64,000 nucleotides of DNA from Rhodamnia argentea (Eukaryota; Streptophyta; Magnoliopsida; Myrtales; Myrtaceae): NCBI RefSeq assembly GCF_020921035.1, contig NC_063151.1:28960934-29024933 (forward strand), given 5' to 3'. Shown piece by piece: positions 60,918-64,000 of the stretch (positions are counted from its first letter, which is position 1; each line of letters opens with the position of its first letter). Below the pieces are notes generated by a model. It did no database searches. It had not been told where the DNA came from and saw only the letters and a program-made list of their open reading frames with translations. Made by a program: the position numbers and the translations under genes.

Positions 60918-61281
60918 GACTGTGAACGAAGCTAAGCTCTCTCTCCATCACCTGCGAGTTTTATCCACTCGCATCTAGACGCCCGGGCCCAAATGAACCC
61001 GAATCAATTTGGGCGGGGCCCCATTTGTAATTTTGCAAAATGGAGCCGGGTCGGCACAATCAAGCCCGATGAAGGCCCGCCCAACCCGAAATTCATACTC
61101 TCGTGAAATCGCGACAATTCTTAAACATTTGGTGGAGTTTGCAATTGAAATCTAAACGTTTGGAAAAGTACAATCGAATTTCAAACCATTTAAAATTGAT
61201 GCGATTAAGTCTTTTTAGCGACGATTTAGCCAAATTCGCTAATGTGGCACATTGAAATCCGTTGCGGCCTTGTTCTTTTAG

Positions 61282-62231
61282 TATTTTTTTAGGGCAAAAA
61301 GTACAACGGGAATGCCAATATTTATGTACGGCGCTCATTTTAGTGCCAATATTTATTTTCGGATCACTTAAGTGCCAATTTTTTAAAAAAACTGTTATTT
61401 CGGTACCAACTCGGGTGAGCTTGGCCGGAAATCCTACGTAGGGTTCATGTGGCTCACCGGAGCTTCTAAGTTAGCAATAAAAAAAAAGCAAAAAGTTAAA
61501 AACATTAAAAATAAGTCATAAAGTCAAAAAAAAAAAAAAAAGAAGTCTGGTGCAGCGGGCGAAGGCTCACGACCCTCATGGCCTCTGCCCCCACCCTCAC
61601 CATCGTCGACAATGGCCAACGAGGGGTGGGGGATGGTTGAGAGGAGTCGTTGGGGTCACCAAGGCTCGGCAACCCCTGCAGAGCTGTTGCTGGGGGAGGT
61701 TGAGCCACGCCGGGGCTAAGCGAGGTCGGCCTCGCCCAGCAATGGTTTTGCAAGGCCGGCCACGGCCGGGCCTCGCCGAGCCGGGTGAGGCCTCCGCAGG
61801 GGTCGCCAGGGCTTGGCAACCCTCCTCGGCCATCCCCCACCCCTCGTCGATCGTTGCCGGCGATGGTGGGGGCGGTGAGCCCTCATCGTCGCAAACTCAC
61901 GGTTCCCTTTGTTTTTTATATTTTTGTTCTATTTAATTTTAATTTTTTTAAAAATAATTATTTTTAAGTTGAACAACTCACGTGGACCCCACATGGGTTG
62001 ATTTTTTTTAAAAAAAAATTGACACGTAACATTAAAAATTTAATAAAAAATTCACGTGTACTGTTTTGTGGAAATTAGTACTTAAATAATTATTTTTGGC
62101 CGGAATTGGCACTTCGGTGATCGTTTTTTTTCCGATTTGACAATTAAGTGATCCGAAAAAAAATATTAACACTAAAGTGAGCGTCGTACACGAATATTGA
62201 CACTCCTCTTGTACTTTTGCCTATTTTTTAG
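61282..62231. mobile_element. MULE-like MITE with target duplication (929 bp)
   Basis: The element at 61293-62221 starts GGGCAAAAAGTACAAC and ends TTGTACTTTTGCC, inverted copies. Arm homology extends about 140 bp each side (GTGCCAATATTTATTTTCGG and CGGATCACTTAAGTGCC motifs against their complements near 62100-62200). It is flanked by TATTTTTTTAG (61282-61292) and TATTTTTTAG (62222-62231), a 10-11 bp duplication as made by Mutator-type transposases. The centre (61545-61890) is strikingly GC-rich with open frames on both strands. These are palindromic-type, low-complexity frames and not genes. Confidence 0.78.
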
Positions 62232-64000
62232 TACATGGAACGCTAACACAACGTTGTTATGGAGCCACACTAAAGATGATGGAATTTTTTAATAAAAAGA
62301 AAGTCAAACGGGAAAAAAAAAAGAAAAGCCAAAAAAGCAAGTGAAATAAAAAATGAAAAACGTATTGGAGGAAGCATATCTCAACAGCAAAGCAGTTCCA
62401 AGAATTGCTCTCAATCATATCAAGACCAGCCAAGCAATTCTTATATTCTGGGTAAGTGTAGCGAGAGTTTTCAAAGTGGACAAATTATTTTTATCTTTCT
62501 TTGTATACAAGATTTTATCTTTCTATGTATTAAAGTCATAGCTCATAAAAGTTATTGTATTACAGTTATTCTAGTTAATGTTTGTCTTTTCATAAAGTAT
62601 TATCTATCTTGTACTTTAAATACTCATAAGAAGGAAAGTGAAGATTATACTGTCCATTCTTACGGAGGAGAACGTATATCATTTCTCTAGTGGGCTGTCA
62701 ATGTGTTGAAAAAGAAAACGATTTTATGTTTGGTACGATTAACAAGTACCTTTAGCATTAATCTCTTGATATGACCATATGGCGCACAAACTAAACGGTT
62801 AAATGTTATTAAGGAACGAAAAAGAGGTTCTTGGAACAGGGTATGAAAGAAGAAGGAGGGTGAAAGAATGGGTGATCTGCGGTGGAGTTCTAGAAAGGAA
62901 ATGGATAGCTTTTTAAATTGCATAAGTTGCTAGTTTTCTCGTAAATGGATTGAACAAAAGCTTAGATATGAGCAAACCGGACCACCATTGGACCGCCATT
63001 GTGACCTCAGACTGAGTTGTCGACTGGGAGGTGCGACTGCCTCGTGGCGGTCGGTCGCCACAGACCACGGTTGCTACCGACCACAGCGATCAATTACGAG
63101 CCGCCATGAGTTTGATTTTGTGTGCGAGAGAGAGAGGGGGAAGTGTAAAATTTAGCTTCAGAATTATGGTACTGTCGGGCAACTCACGATTTACCCGTTG
63201 CAGCTAGTTCTTTATATCTTCTCGCTGTTCGTCGTCTTCCCTTTTTTTTTTTTTTTTTCTTTAGCTAGTAAATGTGGAAGGTAACCTCCCAGCAACCCAC
63301 CACACTTACTGACATAGACACTTTAAATTTCACTCGCCCAAGGCTCTTGTGAACCCATTTCTTGAAGCTTTTCAGCCATGGACGGGGGTGAATTATGGCG
63401 TTCGCGTTGGGGGTGGTGGAGGAGGAAGAAGAAGATGTTAAACCGGAGGAGATGCCATATCGGCATCCATCTACTCGATAAATAATAGAACAACATTGAT
63501 GTGATGTGTCATATAAAAAGTTGTGTGGGCATTTTCCATTGGTCGAACTGGACAGAATTACAGAAGGGCTCAATTGCATCAATTTGAAAAGTTTCAGGAT
63601 TTAATTGTATTTTCGAAACAAGTTTCAGGATTTTTCGATGCACTTGTCTAAAATTTAAATGAGTGTATTGCCCTGTGGGCTAACCGTGGAGACATTGGTG
63701 AGAATTGGGAAACATACAGCACTTCAATCAAAGGTCGCTTGCGGCCAAAATCCAGAGGCAAGAACAATAATCGAAGCTCGAGACCAACTAGCTATAGCCT
63801 AGCAGCAAAAGCCACCCAACGAGGCTCCGCATTATTTTGCTGAGACAAGTCCTTTTGAGTTTTGACACTACAAGTTGTTGCTATTGTTGTTGTTGTTTTT
63901 TTTTTTTTTCTGGGACTTTCGGTTCGCCTCGACAAGACAACAAAAGACTACAGCTGTCCCCATAAACGTAGTGACGACCCACGCTATGTGCCTACTGACA
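62232..64000. other. Terminal spacer without recognised genes
   Basis: AT-rich sequence. Bases 63560-63650 contain a repeated phrase (AGTTTCAGGATTT twice) of the sort common in plant intergenic repeats. A T run lies at 63241-63259. The frame 63265-63582 on the minus strand shows no family resemblance. Confidence 0.4.

Noticed and set aside
61505..61967. Several overlapping long frames on both strands in a GC-rich block
   Set aside because: The block is the GC-rich core of a MITE, and the Pro/Gly/Arg-rich frames have no domain and occur on both strands.
62353..62541. Open frame beginning MKNVLEEAYLNSKAVPRIAL
   Set aside because: I could not match it to a family. It ends in AT-rich low-complexity sequence and no neighbouring exon continues it.
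1..64000. CRISPR arrays, bacterial operons or phage-like systems
   Set aside because: The only regular repeats are plant-type minisatellites, microsatellites and transposon arms, and all genes have spliceosomal introns.

Overview
The window is nuclear DNA of a flowering plant. Its genes have many introns with GT/AG borders, it encodes plastid-targeted proteins, and it is full of degenerate plant Copia and Ty3 retrotransposons, foldback elements and CT/GA microsatellites. The gene content is that of a woody dicot. I suspect Myrtales, but the sequence does not prove this.

Layout. Positions 1-19.9 kb hold a tandem cluster of three copies of one gene related to class IV HD-ZIP factors (START domain plus the region C-terminal to it). 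Copy 1 is cut by the window edge and only its last three exons are visible. Copy 2 (6.3-8.5 kb) is a pseudogene shredded by several internal deletions. Copy 3 (13.3-19.0 kb) is intact. Copy 3 has no homeodomain and no leucine zipper, and instead starts with a short region carrying two motifs that look like TOPLESS-recruiting repression motifs. A Ty3-type LTR with a piece of gag separates copies 2 and 3, and a SINE sits in an intron of copy 3.

Positions 20.9-33.7 kb (minus strand) hold a complete 16-exon gene for the zeta subunit of the AP-5 adaptor complex. Its sixth intron has swollen to about 6 kb through a Copia insertion with LTRs and a perfect 5-bp target duplication. Positions 34-37 kb hold two foldback elements, one carrying a broken thaumatin-like gene. 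Positions 37.7-40.7 kb (plus) hold the plastid tryptophan synthase beta chain. It converges on an SGP-type small GTPase at 41.5-43.7 kb (minus). Positions 43.8-55 kb are gene-poor: a small foldback relative, a probable Ty3 LTR relic, and two halves of a Copia element in opposite orientations. Positions 55.1-58.4 kb (plus) hold the plastid lipocalin CHL/LCNP, and 59.6-60.9 kb (minus) hold LTD, the LHCP-delivery ankyrin protein. The remainder is repeat DNA including a well-delimited MULE-like MITE.

The five single-copy genes are housekeeping or plastid genes and form no operon or pathway. CHL and LTD both serve thylakoid light harvesting but are independently transcribed. All exon borders below were assembled by hand from splice signals, reading phase and remembered family sequences. 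For every complete gene the exon lengths sum to an uninterrupted frame.
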